Notes under the pieces: model-generated
The model's input: only the letters and a program-made list of their open reading frames with translations
Databases searched by the model: none
What the model was told of the DNA's origin: nothing
Assembly: GCA_045123975.1 (NCBI GenBank)
Contig: JBGVKV010000063.1
Span: forward strand, 18,693-82,692
Direction: 5' to 3'
Length of the DNA stretch: 64,000 bases
DNA from: SIG701 sp045123975
GTDB taxonomy: Bacteria; Bacillota; Clostridia; Oscillospirales; CAG-272
Translations under genes and position numbers: made by a program
Shown: positions 1-8,644 of the stretch, piece after piece
How the letters are laid out: each line of letters opens with the position of its first letter
How positions within the stretch are numbered: position 1 is the stretch's first letter

Positions 1-146
1 AGAGGATCCTCACGCCTGTGATTCCCGTTTCGGAGCAGTCGGATTTCTGCCATCGCATCGTCCATTTCGGGCGGGAGATCTGCACCGCCCGCTCCCCGAA
101 ATGCGGGGATTGCCCCATGCGGGAGATATGCGATCATAACGGGTGA
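1..146 (+). CDS. nth: endonuclease III, 3' end only
   Basis: The window opens inside this gene, in the reading frame that starts at base 3, and the stop is at 144-146. The visible 47 residues hold the iron-sulfur loop of the endonuclease III family: four cysteines spaced C-x6-C-x2-C-x5-C, with the last five residues following the final cysteine. That spacing and a C-terminal position are diagnostic of Nth, a DNA glycosylase/AP lyase that removes oxidised pyrimidines. MutY shares the loop but would continue for over 100 more residues, which this does not. The catalytic helix-hairpin-helix part lies outside the window. Confidence 0.85.
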   Translation, partial: RILTPVIPVSEQSDFCHRIVHFGREICTARSPKCGDCPMREICDHNG

Positions 147-160
147 AAAAGAATAACAAA

Positions 161-186
161 AGCCTCCCGGTAAGGGAGGCTTTTTA
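161..186. terminator. bidirectional terminator between nth and the lipoprotein gene
   Basis: An 8-bp perfect stem (161-168 with 174-181) has a 5-base loop. It is flanked by an A-run on the left and a T-run on the right, so it can end both the rightward nth transcript and the leftward operon ending at 187. Confidence 0.85.
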
Positions 187-588
187 TTAGTTTGGATGAA
201 CCGAAATCTTCACCGGAATATCCGCTGCAGCAGTCGGAACAAGGCTCACACCAATTTCGTATCGCTTATTCGGCTCCAGCTTCCACTCTACGGTGGCGCC
301 GGGCAGAATATCCACGTTCGTGTAGGGATTGCCATCGGCCGCGCTTTGGATGGTGGTGTCCCTCAGCCATACCACAAGGGTGCTGATGCCGCTGTCTTCG
401 TAGTGTGCTGTGATGGTGAATTTTCCGGTGGGAGAGGTGATTTTCTCCCCGAGGAAGAGAACGTCATTGCTTTCTGCCGGAATGGTGCAGTGGATCTGAT
501 AGCCCACAAAGTCCGAAGGCTTGGGCTTACATCCCACCAGGCCAAACAGACACACTATGGTGATAAGAATTGCCGTAAGCTTTTTCAT
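187..588 (-). CDS. small lipoprotein of unknown function
   Basis: 133 residues. The N-terminus is a lipoprotein signal: MKK, a hydrophobic stretch, and a lipobox ending LVGC with the lipidated cysteine at residue 20. The mature part is short and looks all-beta. The start lies 7 bases after the mtnN stop, so it is the last gene of the membrane protein-luxS-mtnN operon and is followed by the hairpin terminator at 161-186. I recognise no domain. It is predicted to be anchored on the outer face of the membrane. No link to AI-2 or SAH metabolism can be inferred beyond co-transcription. Confidence 0.75.
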   Translation of the reverse strand: MKKLTAILITIVCLFGLVGCKPKPSDFVGYQIHCTIPAESNDVLFLGEKITSPTGKFTITAHYEDSGISTLVVWLRDTTIQSAADGNPYTNVDILPGATVEWKLEPNKRYEIGVSLVPTAAADIPVKISVHPN

Positions 589-595
589 ATACTTC

Positions 596-1294
596 TCACA
601 TATCCCGGAGCAGACACTGGACTACGTCCGCCGAGCGTGCGGCGGCGATCTTTACGAAGGTGGGATAATCCATGGGGGAGTCCTCGTTTCCTCCGTCGGA
701 AATGGCACGTACCACCACGAAGGGAACGTGATTCACCGTGCAGACGTGACCGATGGCGGCGCCTTCCATCTCGCAGGCGATAGCACCAAAATTGTCACGG
801 ATGTAGGTCTTTTTCGCCGCATCCGCCACAAAGACGTCACCGGAGGCGATGGTGCCCCGCAGCCAGTTGCCGCCGGTCTTCTCGATGGCGGCACAAACCG
901 CATCCGCCAGGGCAGCATCGGAGGGCATATGTACGATGTTCAACCCGGAGATCAGTCCCACGGGATCGCCCAGGGGGGAGGTGTCCATATCGTGCTGGAC
1001 CACATCATCCGACACGGCGATGTCACAGACGGACAGCTTGTCCGAGAGGGTTCCCGCCACGCCGGTGTTGATGATCTTCGTGGCGCCGAAGCGCAGAATC
1101 ATGGTCTGGGCGCACATAGCCGCAAACACCTTGCCAACGCCGCACACCGCCAGCACCACGTCGTGTCCGTTCAGGGAGCCGGTGTGAAATTCAATATCGG
1201 AGACAACCTCTGTTTTCTTATTTTCGAGGGCGGCGGCCAGGGCCTCCATCTCCACCCGCATGGCACCGATAATGCCGATGATTTCATTCTTCAT
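596..1294 (-). CDS. mtnN: 5'-methylthioadenosine/S-adenosylhomocysteine nucleosidase
   Basis: 232 residues. It hydrolyses SAH and MTA, giving S-ribosylhomocysteine (the LuxS substrate) and adenine. The N-terminus IGIIGAM-x-x-EM, a central NTGVAG loop, the CEMEGAA segment and the RAISDGG motif with the catalytic aspartate are all present, and the length is normal. I chose the ATG at 1292-1294: it has an AAGGAG about a dozen bases upstream, whereas the longer frame would start inside luxS with nine poorly conserved residues. It overlaps the end of luxS by 11 bases, so translational coupling is likely. Confidence 0.95.
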   Translation of the reverse strand: MKNEIIGIIGAMRVEMEALAAALENKKTEVVSDIEFHTGSLNGHDVVLAVCGVGKVFAAMCAQTMILRFGATKIINTGVAGTLSDKLSVCDIAVSDDVVQHDMDTSPLGDPVGLISGLNIVHMPSDAALADAVCAAIEKTGGNWLRGTIASGDVFVADAAKKTYIRDNFGAIACEMEGAAIGHVCTVNHVPFVVVRAISDGGNEDSPMDYPTFVKIAAARSADVVQCLLRDM

Positions 1295-1751
1295 AACGGA
1301 ACGTGATCTCCTTTTTCTCATTCAGTACGGACAGATAGGCGGCACATTCCCGCTTGGCATCGGAGAGATCCAGATCCAGATAGTTGCCGCACTCCTTGCG
1401 GGTGGCACCGAACACCTCCCCTTCGTGGGCGAGGATCTTTTCCAAAGTGGCCTTCACCACTGAAAGCACGGTTTCGGGGGTGTGATTCCGTACCAGAAGA
1501 TAAAACCCGGTGCGGCAGCCCATGGGGCCGAAATAAATTACGTCGCCCGCTATCTCGCTGTTGCGGACGTAGGTGGCAAACATATGCTCCACGGAATGCA
1601 TGGTGCGGGAGTCCATGTACTCTCCGCCGTTGGGAACCCGTGTGCGCAGATCGTAGGTGGTGATGTCCCCATCCACCCGGGAGATGTAGATGCCGGGGGT
1701 GAGAAGATCGTGATCCACCGTAAAGCTGGTGATGCGCTGAATGTCTTTCAT
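1284..1751 (-). CDS. luxS: S-ribosylhomocysteine lyase (AI-2 synthase)
   Basis: 155 residues, full length. It cleaves S-ribosylhomocysteine to homocysteine and DPD, the precursor of autoinducer-2. The metal site HSVEH (H52, E55, H56) and its third ligand C121 (in RKECGNY) are visible, as is the catalytic cysteine C79 in GCRTGFY. It lies directly upstream of mtnN, whose product feeds it, so the pair forms the whole SAH-to-homocysteine route. Its start overlaps the preceding membrane-protein stop by 4 bases. No luxPQ or lsr receptor genes are in the window, so a signalling role cannot be claimed from here. Confidence 0.97.
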   Translation of the reverse strand: MKDIQRITSFTVDHDLLTPGIYISRVDGDITTYDLRTRVPNGGEYMDSRTMHSVEHMFATYVRNSEIAGDVIYFGPMGCRTGFYLLVRNHTPETVLSVVKATLEKILAHEGEVFGATRKECGNYLDLDLSDAKRECAAYLSVLNEKKEITFRYEE

Positions 1752-2185
1752 ATTTGACTCCTTTTACAATCCTTTGTTCTTGGCTTGCGGAAGATGTTTA
1801 TAATCGCGACGATGAGTGCCAAAACCGCACAGACACCGCCTTCTATCAGTGTAACAAAGACACCGTATACCATACAATCCCTCCGTGTTGCGTGATGACT
1901 CATCCACACATCCGGAGCTTGGAATACATATCTGTACATAAAGAGTCCCTGCCCCAGGAGGATCACCGTGATGGAGACGACGGCAAAAACATATCGGCCC
2001 CGCCGTGCCAGGGTATACCATCCCACGTTTACGAGGGCAAATACAGGCAAAATCAGCGGGTAGTAATGGTCATTGAGAAAGTCGTCCGTTCCCGCCAGAC
2101 GCAGTATGGCCGGGAGAATGTATACAGCGAGGAGGGCGAGCAACACGTAGACTGTCTCATACGTGTATTTGCGAAAAGTGCGCAT
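1748..2185 (-). CDS. integral membrane protein of unknown function
   Basis: 145 residues with about four hydrophobic segments (near residues 12-30, 42-60, 64-85 and 108-130) and a basic C-terminal tail. It is the first gene of the leftward luxS operon and overlaps the luxS start by 4 bases. The ATG at 2183-2185 has a GAGGTG ribosome site. I recognise no family. The coupling to luxS is the only clue to function and may only reflect shared transcription. Confidence 0.7.
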   Translation of the reverse strand: MRTFRKYTYETVYVLLALLAVYILPAILRLAGTDDFLNDHYYPLILPVFALVNVGWYTLARRGRYVFAVVSITVILLGQGLFMYRYVFQAPDVWMSHHATRRDCMVYGVFVTLIEGGVCAVLALIVAIINIFRKPRTKDCKRSQI

Positions 2186-2210
2186 GGGGACACCTCAGGC
2201 GTTTTTTTTC

Positions 2211-2239
2211 ATTATACCATATTTTTTCGTGGAATGGAA
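2211..2239 (-). promoter_or_regulatory. probable promoter of the luxS operon
   Basis: On the minus strand there is a perfect TATAAT (2211-2216) preceded by TGG, giving an extended -10. The -35 position (2234-2239, TTCCAT) is weak. Confidence 0.5.
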
Positions 2240-2297
2240 GAGTTAAAAAGATTTCCCGTGGGTGGAGAGCACTGTTTTAGACAGGGACTTCCTTGGG

Positions 2298-3188
2298 CTA
2301 TCGGAGGAGGGATGCTGCGTACCCCTTATCCCGGGCAGAACGGTTCAGGATCTTGTTCACCTCGGCTCCGCAGAGAAGGATGATCATACAAAAGTACACC
2401 CACAGCATCATAACGAGAAGGAGCGCCAGACCGCCGTACAGATAGGATGCCCGGGGAAAATACCGGATATATAAAGAATAAATGAAGGAAAACAGCATCC
2501 ATCCCCCGGCGGAAAGGGCAGCGCCGGGGAGAACCCGCATTTGTCTTTCCCCCTCCCGGACGCGGCGGAGGATCAGTCGGTGGAACAGAGTAAAGAACAG
2601 AGTGAGAATGGCGAAGATGAACAGTCCTCGTGCGTTCATCAGCCGGGTCAGCGGCACTTCCAGGGCGGGGAAATAATGCATCAGTGTGTCGGCAGTCTGA
2701 ACGCCGAACACCAGAAGCAGCTGGGTTGTGAGGATCAGCGCGATGAATCCCACGGTGTACAGAAAGGAGCGGAGGGCATCCCGAACAAATCCCTGCCGCA
2801 CGGGAATCTCGTAGACCCCGGCTATCCCCCTCTCCAGGGAAGCGATCCCCCGCGACGCACTCCACAGTGCTGTCGCCGCCGTTACGGAGAGCAGGGGAAT
2901 ACTGCCGCTCCGGGAGAGCTGCTCGGCCACGGCTCCGATAAGCGGCAGAAAATCCTCGGGGATCACGCTTTGCAGGGTGAGAAGGATCTCCTCCCAGGTG
3001 ACGGGGAGAAACACCTGGGAGATGCTCAAAAGAAGCATAAGAAAGGGCACGGCGGACAAGAGCAGAAAAAAGGAGGAGCCGGCGGAAAAAAGTAGGATCT
3101 GATCCCGCCGGAGAAGGTCAGACACGTTGTGGGCAAGGCGAACGCAGGCGCGCAGATGGATGATGGAGGAGCGTTTTTTCGTGGGCAT
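2298..3188 (-). CDS. YihY/BrkB-type inner membrane protein
   Basis: 296 residues with six predicted membrane segments. The features match the YihY/virulence factor BrkB family (historically mis-named ribonuclease BN): the N-terminal cytoplasmic helix, the SAGSSFFLLLSAVPFLMLL segment, the W-S-x-S-R-G-I motif near residue 110, and the final YGGLALLLVMMLWVY region with G-A-E-V-N. The transported substrate is not established for the family. It is monocistronic here, running leftward and divergent from nfo. The ribosome site is weak, so the start is less certain than the identity. Confidence 0.85.
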   Translation of the reverse strand: MPTKKRSSIIHLRACVRLAHNVSDLLRRDQILLFSAGSSFFLLLSAVPFLMLLLSISQVFLPVTWEEILLTLQSVIPEDFLPLIGAVAEQLSRSGSIPLLSVTAATALWSASRGIASLERGIAGVYEIPVRQGFVRDALRSFLYTVGFIALILTTQLLLVFGVQTADTLMHYFPALEVPLTRLMNARGLFIFAILTLFFTLFHRLILRRVREGERQMRVLPGAALSAGGWMLFSFIYSLYIRYFPRASYLYGGLALLLVMMLWVYFCMIILLCGAEVNKILNRSARDKGYAASLLR

Positions 3189-3275
3189 TTTTCTGTGGGA
3201 TTACCTTTCCGTGGCGATTTGAAATAGTGTATGGAGATGCGGGGAAAAATATGAATTCCGCCCGGTGGGTGGTGC

Positions 3276-3304
3276 TTGACATCGCTTTTGGGAGTTGGTA
3301 CAAT
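3276..3304 (+). promoter_or_regulatory. sigma-A promoter of nfo-gatCAB
   Basis: TTGACA at 3276-3281, a 17-base spacer, and TACAAT at 3299-3304. This is near consensus and lies 47 bases before the nfo start. Confidence 0.9.
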
Positions 3305-3350
3305 ATACGTAGTATATTTTGTGAAAAATCCAGTGAATCGGGGAAATAGT

Positions 3351-4199
3351 ATGTTTAAGATCGGATGTCACGTGTCCGTTTCCGGCGGATACGAAATGAT
3401 GGGAAAGACCACTCTGGCTATCGGCGGAAATACGTTCCAGTATTTTACAAGAAATCCCAGAGGCAGCCGGGGTACCAAGGCCCCTTCGCCCTCGGACGTG
3501 GAAGCTTTGCGGATTTTGATGGAGGAGAACGGATTCGCTCCTGCTTTGGCCCACGCCCCCTACACCTACAACCCCGCCTCCAAGGATGAAAACATCCGCC
3601 AGTATACGAAAGAGGCTATGGCGGAGGAGTTGCGCTTTCTGGAAGCGCTGCCCGGCTCGCTGTACAATTTCCATCCCGGATGCCACGTGGGGCAGGGAAT
3701 GGAAACGGGCATCGTTCTGATTGCGGATCTTTTGAATGAAATCGTTCTGCCCGGTCAGTCCACCACGGTGCTGCTCGAAACCATGGCCGGCAAGGGCACG
3801 GAGATCGGCGGCAAGTTTGAGGAAATCCGCGCCATCATCGATCTGGTGCGCCCGGAGATCCGTCATAAGATCGGCGTGTGCCTGGACACCTGCCATATCA
3901 GCGACGGCGGATACGATATCGCCGGCGATACGGACGGCGTTATCGAAGAGTTTGATCGGGTGATCGGTCTGGATCGGCTGTGCGCCATTCATCTGAACGA
4001 TTCCAAGAACCCCCTGGGCGCGCACAAGGACCGCCACGAGAAGATCGGCGAGGGATTTTTGGGTCTGGAGGGTATCGGACGGATCATCAACCACCCGAAG
4101 ATCCGGCATTTGCCGTTTTATTTGGAAACGCCCAACGAGCTGGACGGATACGAAAGAGAGATCGCCCAACTGAAGGGCATGCGAGAGGATATGCAGTGA
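3351..4199 (+). CDS. nfo: deoxyribonuclease IV (AP endonuclease family 2)
   Basis: 282 residues. It cuts 5' to abasic sites in base excision repair using a trinuclear zinc centre in a TIM barrel. Metal-ligand motifs are visible: E143 in ETMAGKG, D179 and H182 in DTCHISDGGYD, and H-L-N-D-S-K followed by G-A-H-x-D-R-H. The ATG at 3351 is preferred over an upstream in-frame start because it follows a GGGGA site and sits downstream of the promoter. The stop overlaps the gatC GTG as GTGA, so this repair gene shares a transcript with the amidotransferase genes. Confidence 0.96.
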   Translation: MFKIGCHVSVSGGYEMMGKTTLAIGGNTFQYFTRNPRGSRGTKAPSPSDVEALRILMEENGFAPALAHAPYTYNPASKDENIRQYTKEAMAEELRFLEALPGSLYNFHPGCHVGQGMETGIVLIADLLNEIVLPGQSTTVLLETMAGKGTEIGGKFEEIRAIIDLVRPEIRHKIGVCLDTCHISDGGYDIAGDTDGVIEEFDRVIGLDRLCAIHLNDSKNPLGAHKDRHEKIGEGFLGLEGIGRIINHPKIRHLPFYLETPNELDGYEREIAQLKGMREDMQ

Positions 4200-4468
4200 A
4201 AACGAACGTAGATAAGATTGCGTCCTTGTCCAAGATCGGCCTGGACGCACAGCAGAGGGAACGGCTGGAAAAGGACGTTCCCCTGATTCTGTCGATGGCA
4301 GAGCTTCTTCGGGACGGCGGGGATACGATGTACACGCCCCGTGCGGTGACTGTGCGGGAATTGCGTAAGGATACACCCGGTGCCGATACGCCGCCGGATC
4401 TGTCCGCCATCTCCGAGAGAGAGAAGGAGGGCTACGTGCGCGTAGTCCGCACGGTGGAATCATGCTGA
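4196..4468 (+). CDS. gatC: aspartyl/glutamyl-tRNA amidotransferase subunit C
   Basis: 90 residues beginning at a GTG that overlaps the nfo stop by 4 bases. GatC is the small subunit that clamps GatA to GatB. The N-terminal helical stretch (VDKIASLSKIGLD) and the later L-R-x-D-x-P-G segment are typical. Identity is reinforced by the gatC-gatA-gatB order, and its end overlaps gatA by 7 bases. The initiator must be GTG because no ATG is available before the conserved region. Confidence 0.9.
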   Translation: MKTNVDKIASLSKIGLDAQQRERLEKDVPLILSMAELLRDGGDTMYTPRAVTVRELRKDTPGADTPPDLSAISEREKEGYVRVVRTVESC

Positions 4469-5868
4469 GAGAATATGCAAGAAAGCTCCGCGCGGGGGAG
4501 ATCACGTCCCGCGCTCTGACGGAGGCGGCCCTTGCCCGCATTGCGGAAACAGAGCCGTCTTTTCGTGCGTTTATTACCGTTTGCGCCGACACGGCGCTGG
4601 CCGCCGCCGATGCGGCAGACCGACGGATCGCCGCAGGGGATGCGCCCCTTTTGTGCGGTATCCCGATGGCCTTGAAGGACAATATCTGCACTGCCGGGAT
4701 TCTCACCACCTGCGCATCCCGTATGCTGGATAATTTCGTGCCGCCCTACGATGCGTACGCCTGGGAGCGTCTGCGGGAAGAGGGAGCAGTGCTGCTCGGC
4801 AAGACCAATCTGGACGAGTTCGCCATGGGTTCCGGTAACGAGACCTCTGCTTTCGGCGTTTGTCGAAATCCGGCGAATCCGGATTACGTGGCGGGCGGAA
4901 GCTCCGGCGGCAGTGCCGCCGCCGTGGCCGCCGGGGAAGCGGTCTATGCCCTTGGCTCTGACACGGGCGGAAGCGTCCGTGTTCCCGCATCCTACTGCGG
5001 TGTGGTGGGTGTAAAGCCTACCTACGGCCGGATCTCCCGCCGGGGAATGATCGCCATGGCATCCTCTCTGGACCAGGCGGGTATAATGACGAAAACGGTG
5101 ACGGACAGCGCCCTGGTACTGGCCGCCGTCTGCGGACGGGATCCGGGAGATGCTACCAGCGCGGACCGGCCGGTGGACTTTTTGGATGTTCTTCCCGACG
5201 TGCGGGGAATGCGTGTGGGGATCTGTGATCTTCCTGCCGGCAGCGTGAGTGCGGCGGTACGGGATATGTATACCCGTATCGCGCATTTGATGCAGTCCCT
5301 GGGGGCGGAGCTTGTGCCCGTTCCCATGCCCTCCGCCGATGAGGCATACGCTACCTATTATCTCATTTCCGCCTGCGAGGCATCCTCCAATTTGGCCCGC
5401 TACGACGGTATCCGTTACGGACGTGCCGGGGAGGGCGGCACCCTGGATGAGATGTTCGCCTCCGCCCGCTCCCATTTCGGGGATGAGGTGAAGCGGCGTT
5501 TGTTGGCGGGAACCTATGCTCTGGCCGCGCAAGGGCGGGCGGAAACCTACGACCGGGCTCGCTTGATGCGGACAAGGATCCGCACTCACATGAAGGAGCA
5601 GTTCCGGGTGGTGGACGTGATCCTGACGCCTACGGCGGCGGATACGGCCTATCCTGTGGGCGGCCACGCCGGCGATGCCGTTGCGTACCGTACCTGCGAT
5701 ATGTTTACCACCGTGCCTTCCCTGGCGGGCTTGCCTGCCATCTCCGTTCCCGCCGGGCGGGATCGGGGATTGCCTTTGGGCATACAGATCGTGGCGCCCC
5801 ATTTCCGCGAGGATATCCTGTACCGGGTAGCGCTGGCTATGGAGGAGGCTGTGGGCTATGAAATATGA
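4462..5868 (+). CDS. gatA: glutamyl-tRNA(Gln) amidotransferase subunit A
   Basis: 468 residues. GatA releases ammonia from glutamine for the transamidation of Glu-tRNA(Gln) or Asp-tRNA(Asn). The amidase-signature triad is intact: K72 in ALKDNI, S147 in GGSSGGS, and nucleophile S171 in DTGGSVR. These sit a constant seven residues before the equivalents I recall for the staphylococcal enzyme. The gene overlaps gatC upstream and gatB downstream by 11 bases, so the three subunits are probably made stoichiometrically. Confidence 0.98.
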   Translation: MLREYARKLRAGEITSRALTEAALARIAETEPSFRAFITVCADTALAAADAADRRIAAGDAPLLCGIPMALKDNICTAGILTTCASRMLDNFVPPYDAYAWERLREEGAVLLGKTNLDEFAMGSGNETSAFGVCRNPANPDYVAGGSSGGSAAAVAAGEAVYALGSDTGGSVRVPASYCGVVGVKPTYGRISRRGMIAMASSLDQAGIMTKTVTDSALVLAAVCGRDPGDATSADRPVDFLDVLPDVRGMRVGICDLPAGSVSAAVRDMYTRIAHLMQSLGAELVPVPMPSADEAYATYYLISACEASSNLARYDGIRYGRAGEGGTLDEMFASARSHFGDEVKRRLLAGTYALAAQGRAETYDRARLMRTRIRTHMKEQFRVVDVILTPTAADTAYPVGGHAGDAVAYRTCDMFTTVPSLAGLPAISVPAGRDRGLPLGIQIVAPHFREDILYRVALAMEEAVGYEI

Positions 5869-7264
5869 AATGATCGTGGGCCTGGAGGTCCACGTGGAAC
5901 TGAAAACGCGCACCAAGATCTTCTGTTCCTGCCGAACCGATTACGGTGCGGCACCCAATACGCAGGTGTGCCCCATCTGTCTCGGTATGCCGGGCACCTT
6001 GCCGGTGTTGAACCGCCGCGCGGTGGAATTGGGCGTGATCGCCGGCACGGTCACCCATTGCGATATTGCCATGGTGTCCCGATTTGACAGAAAAAATTAC
6101 TTCTATCCCGATCTGCCCAAGGGGTATCAGATCACCCAGCACGATGAGCCCTTGTGCCGAAACGGATACGTGAAGATACAAACGGAGGCGGGAGTGAAGA
6201 AAATCGGCATCCACCAGATCCATCTGGAGGAGGACGCCGGCAAATCCCTTCACGGAGAAGACGGCACCCGCATCGATTACAACCGGGCGGGGGTGCCGCT
6301 GATCGAGATCGTGTCGGAGCCGGATATCCGTTCCCCCGAGGAGGCGAAGGCCTATCTGACGGCGCTGCGGGAACGGCTTGTGTACGCGGACGTGTCCGAT
6401 TGCAAAATGAACGAAGGATCCATGCGGTGTGACGTGAATCTGTCCGTGCGCCCGGTGGGCGCAGAGGCGTTCGGTACCCGCACCGAGATCAAGAATATCA
6501 ATTCCATTGCCTTTGTGGGGCGCGCCATCGCTTACGAATTTGCCCGTCAGGTGCAGATTCTGGAGGCGGGCGGTCAGGTGCATCCTCAGACCCGTCGGTA
6601 CGACGAGGACAACGATTGCACCGTTTTGATGCGGGAAAAGGAAAGCGAAGCGGATTATCGCTATTTCCCCGAGCCGGATCTGCCGCCCCTTGCCCTCAGC
6701 CGGGCGGACGTTGCCCGCGCGGCGGAGAATTTGCCTTTGATGCCCGACAAGCGTCGGGTGGCATACCGGGGCCTTGGCCTCAGCGAGGATTACGCCCGTA
6801 TTCTGACGGAAACGAGAGAGCGCTCCGATTATTTCGAGGCGGCTCTGTCCCATACCCATCACCCGCGGGTGGCCGCCAATCTGCTGATCGGCGAGATTCT
6901 GCCCCGCACCGGGGTTGCCCCCATTCTTCTGCCGCCAAAGTCCTTGGGTGAGATCGCCGATATGGCGGGAGAAAAGCAGATCAGCACCGCCTCGGCCCGT
7001 CGGCTGATTCCTCTTTGTGAGGACGGCGGGTCCGTTGCCGATACGGCGCGGGCGGAGAATATGATGCTGATCACCGATGCGGCGGAAATCGAAGCGATGG
7101 TGGAGCAGGCGCTATCTGAGAATCCCGACGTGGCAGAGCAGCTGGCGGAAGGCAATACGAAGGTGCTTTCCATGCTGATGGGCGCCGTGATGCGGATCAG
7201 CTGCGGCCGTGCGGAGCCCCGTCTTACTCAGACACTTATCGACCGTCTGGCGGAAAAATACTGA
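5858..7264 (+). CDS. gatB: aspartyl/glutamyl-tRNA amidotransferase subunit B
   Basis: 468 residues. GatB binds the misacylated tRNA, activates it with ATP, and transamidates it with ammonia from GatA. The N-terminus (VGLEVHVEL) and a zinc site of four cysteines (C23, C25, C38, C41) are visible, followed by DLPKGYQI and the YFPEPDLPP motif. The C-terminal helical and YqeY-like tail is complete. Together with gatC and gatA, this indicates an indirect route to Gln-tRNA and possibly Asn-tRNA. Confidence 0.98.
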   Translation: MKYEMIVGLEVHVELKTRTKIFCSCRTDYGAAPNTQVCPICLGMPGTLPVLNRRAVELGVIAGTVTHCDIAMVSRFDRKNYFYPDLPKGYQITQHDEPLCRNGYVKIQTEAGVKKIGIHQIHLEEDAGKSLHGEDGTRIDYNRAGVPLIEIVSEPDIRSPEEAKAYLTALRERLVYADVSDCKMNEGSMRCDVNLSVRPVGAEAFGTRTEIKNINSIAFVGRAIAYEFARQVQILEAGGQVHPQTRRYDEDNDCTVLMREKESEADYRYFPEPDLPPLALSRADVARAAENLPLMPDKRRVAYRGLGLSEDYARILTETRERSDYFEAALSHTHHPRVAANLLIGEILPRTGVAPILLPPKSLGEIADMAGEKQISTASARRLIPLCEDGGSVADTARAENMMLITDAAEIEAMVEQALSENPDVAEQLAEGNTKVLSMLMGAVMRISCGRAEPRLTQTLIDRLAEKY

Positions 7265-7271
7265 ATCCGCC

Positions 7272-7300
7272 TTGCATACGTCGGCAAAATGTGGTATAAT
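7272..7300 (+). promoter_or_regulatory. promoter of hom
   Basis: TTGCAT (7272-7277), a 17-base spacer, and TATAAT (7295-7300) with the extended -10 element GTGG in front. It starts 8 bases after the gatB stop. Confidence 0.88.
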
Positions 7301-7363
7301 TTTTGATGTATTTTTATTTCTCCCATTTTCCCTCGGCGATGGGCGCCGGAAAGGACAGTAACT

Positions 7364-8590
7364 ATGAAGGAAATTGCAGTAATCGGCTTCGGCGTGGTAG
7401 GCGGCGGTGTCGTTTCTTTGATCGATGAGTGCGCACCCCACATAAGCAAAGCGGTGGGTGAGGACGTTCACGTAAAATATATTCTGGATCTGCGGGATTT
7501 TCCCGATTCTCCCTACGGTGACCGGGTAATCCACGATGCGGAGGTAATCTTTGCCGATCCGGATGTTTCCCTCGTTGTGGAGACTATGGGCGGCGTTCAT
7601 CCGGCTCTGGAATTTTCTTCCCGTGCGCTGGCCTGCGGTAAGCACGTAGTCACCTCCAATAAGGAATTGGTGGCCAAGCACGGTGCCGAGCTGATGGCTC
7701 TTGCCAAGGAAAACGGCGCGGCCTATCTGTATGAGGCCAGCGTGGGCGGCGGTGTTCCTCTGATCCGCTCCATGCGTACCAGCCTGGCCGGCGACCGCAT
7801 CGATTCTGTTAACGGTATTCTGAACGGTACCACCAACTACATCCTGACCCGTATGCGGGACGGCGGCATCTCCTTTGAGGAGGCTCTCTGTGAAGCCCAG
7901 CAGCTGGGTTATGCGGAAAAGGATCCCTCGGCGGATATCCACGGCTTTGATGCACAGCGAAAGATCATGATCCTGTGCGCCGTGGCCACAGGCTATATCG
8001 TGGATGAAAGCAAGGTATATACGGAAACCATGTCCAAGGTGACGGTGGAGGATATCGAGGCGGCACGCCGCCTGGGCGGTGCTGTCCGCCTGATCGGTTC
8101 CTTCCGTCGGGAAGAGGGCGGTGTGGCCATCTCGGTCTGCCCCCGTATCGTTCCCGGCGAGAATCCTCTTTCGAATATCAACGACGTCTACAACGGAATG
8201 TCCGTTACCAGCCGTCTTACCGGCGACGTGATGTACTACGGCCGCGGTGCCGGCCGGTATCCTACGGCAGGTGCCGTGATCTCTGACGTGATCGCCGCGC
8301 TGAGCGGCGCCTACACGAAGGAATCCCATCCCACCTGGGAGGAAGCGCCGGCGGGCTTCGTGTGCGATTTTGCGGATAGCCACAGCCGTGTGTACGTTCG
8401 TGTGTCCGGTGCCGCCCGCGGAGAGGTTCTGGACAGCGCAGGCTTGCTTCTCGGCGACGTGGAGATTCCCGACGGCATGCCGGAGGGTAAGACGGAGTTC
8501 GTGACCGGCCTGCTTTCCGAAAAGCAGATCGCCGAAGCCATCGGCAGTTTGCCGGGCAAGGTGGAATCCGTTCTTCGTTTCCTGATCTGA
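7364..8590 (+). CDS. hom: homoserine dehydrogenase
   Basis: 408 residues. It reduces aspartate semialdehyde to homoserine, the branch point to threonine and methionine. The Rossmann motif VIGFGVVGGG is at residues 6-15, and T-S-N-K-E-L-V-A is near 100. The substrate-binding NGILNGTTNYIL and the GYAEKDPSADIHGFDAQRK block with catalytic lysines are intact. The last 80 or so residues resemble an ACT-type regulatory domain, suggesting threonine feedback. It has its own promoter. No thrB or thrC follows, unlike the usual threonine operon. Confidence 0.96.
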   Translation: MKEIAVIGFGVVGGGVVSLIDECAPHISKAVGEDVHVKYILDLRDFPDSPYGDRVIHDAEVIFADPDVSLVVETMGGVHPALEFSSRALACGKHVVTSNKELVAKHGAELMALAKENGAAYLYEASVGGGVPLIRSMRTSLAGDRIDSVNGILNGTTNYILTRMRDGGISFEEALCEAQQLGYAEKDPSADIHGFDAQRKIMILCAVATGYIVDESKVYTETMSKVTVEDIEAARRLGGAVRLIGSFRREEGGVAISVCPRIVPGENPLSNINDVYNGMSVTSRLTGDVMYYGRGAGRYPTAGAVISDVIAALSGAYTKESHPTWEEAPAGFVCDFADSHSRVYVRVSGAARGEVLDSAGLLLGDVEIPDGMPEGKTEFVTGLLSEKQIAEAIGSLPGKVESVLRFLI

Positions 8591-8644
8591 CGGATACTGT
8601 CAAATGACGTCCTTTTGCGTATGATAGTAGCGGAGGGATGCGGA

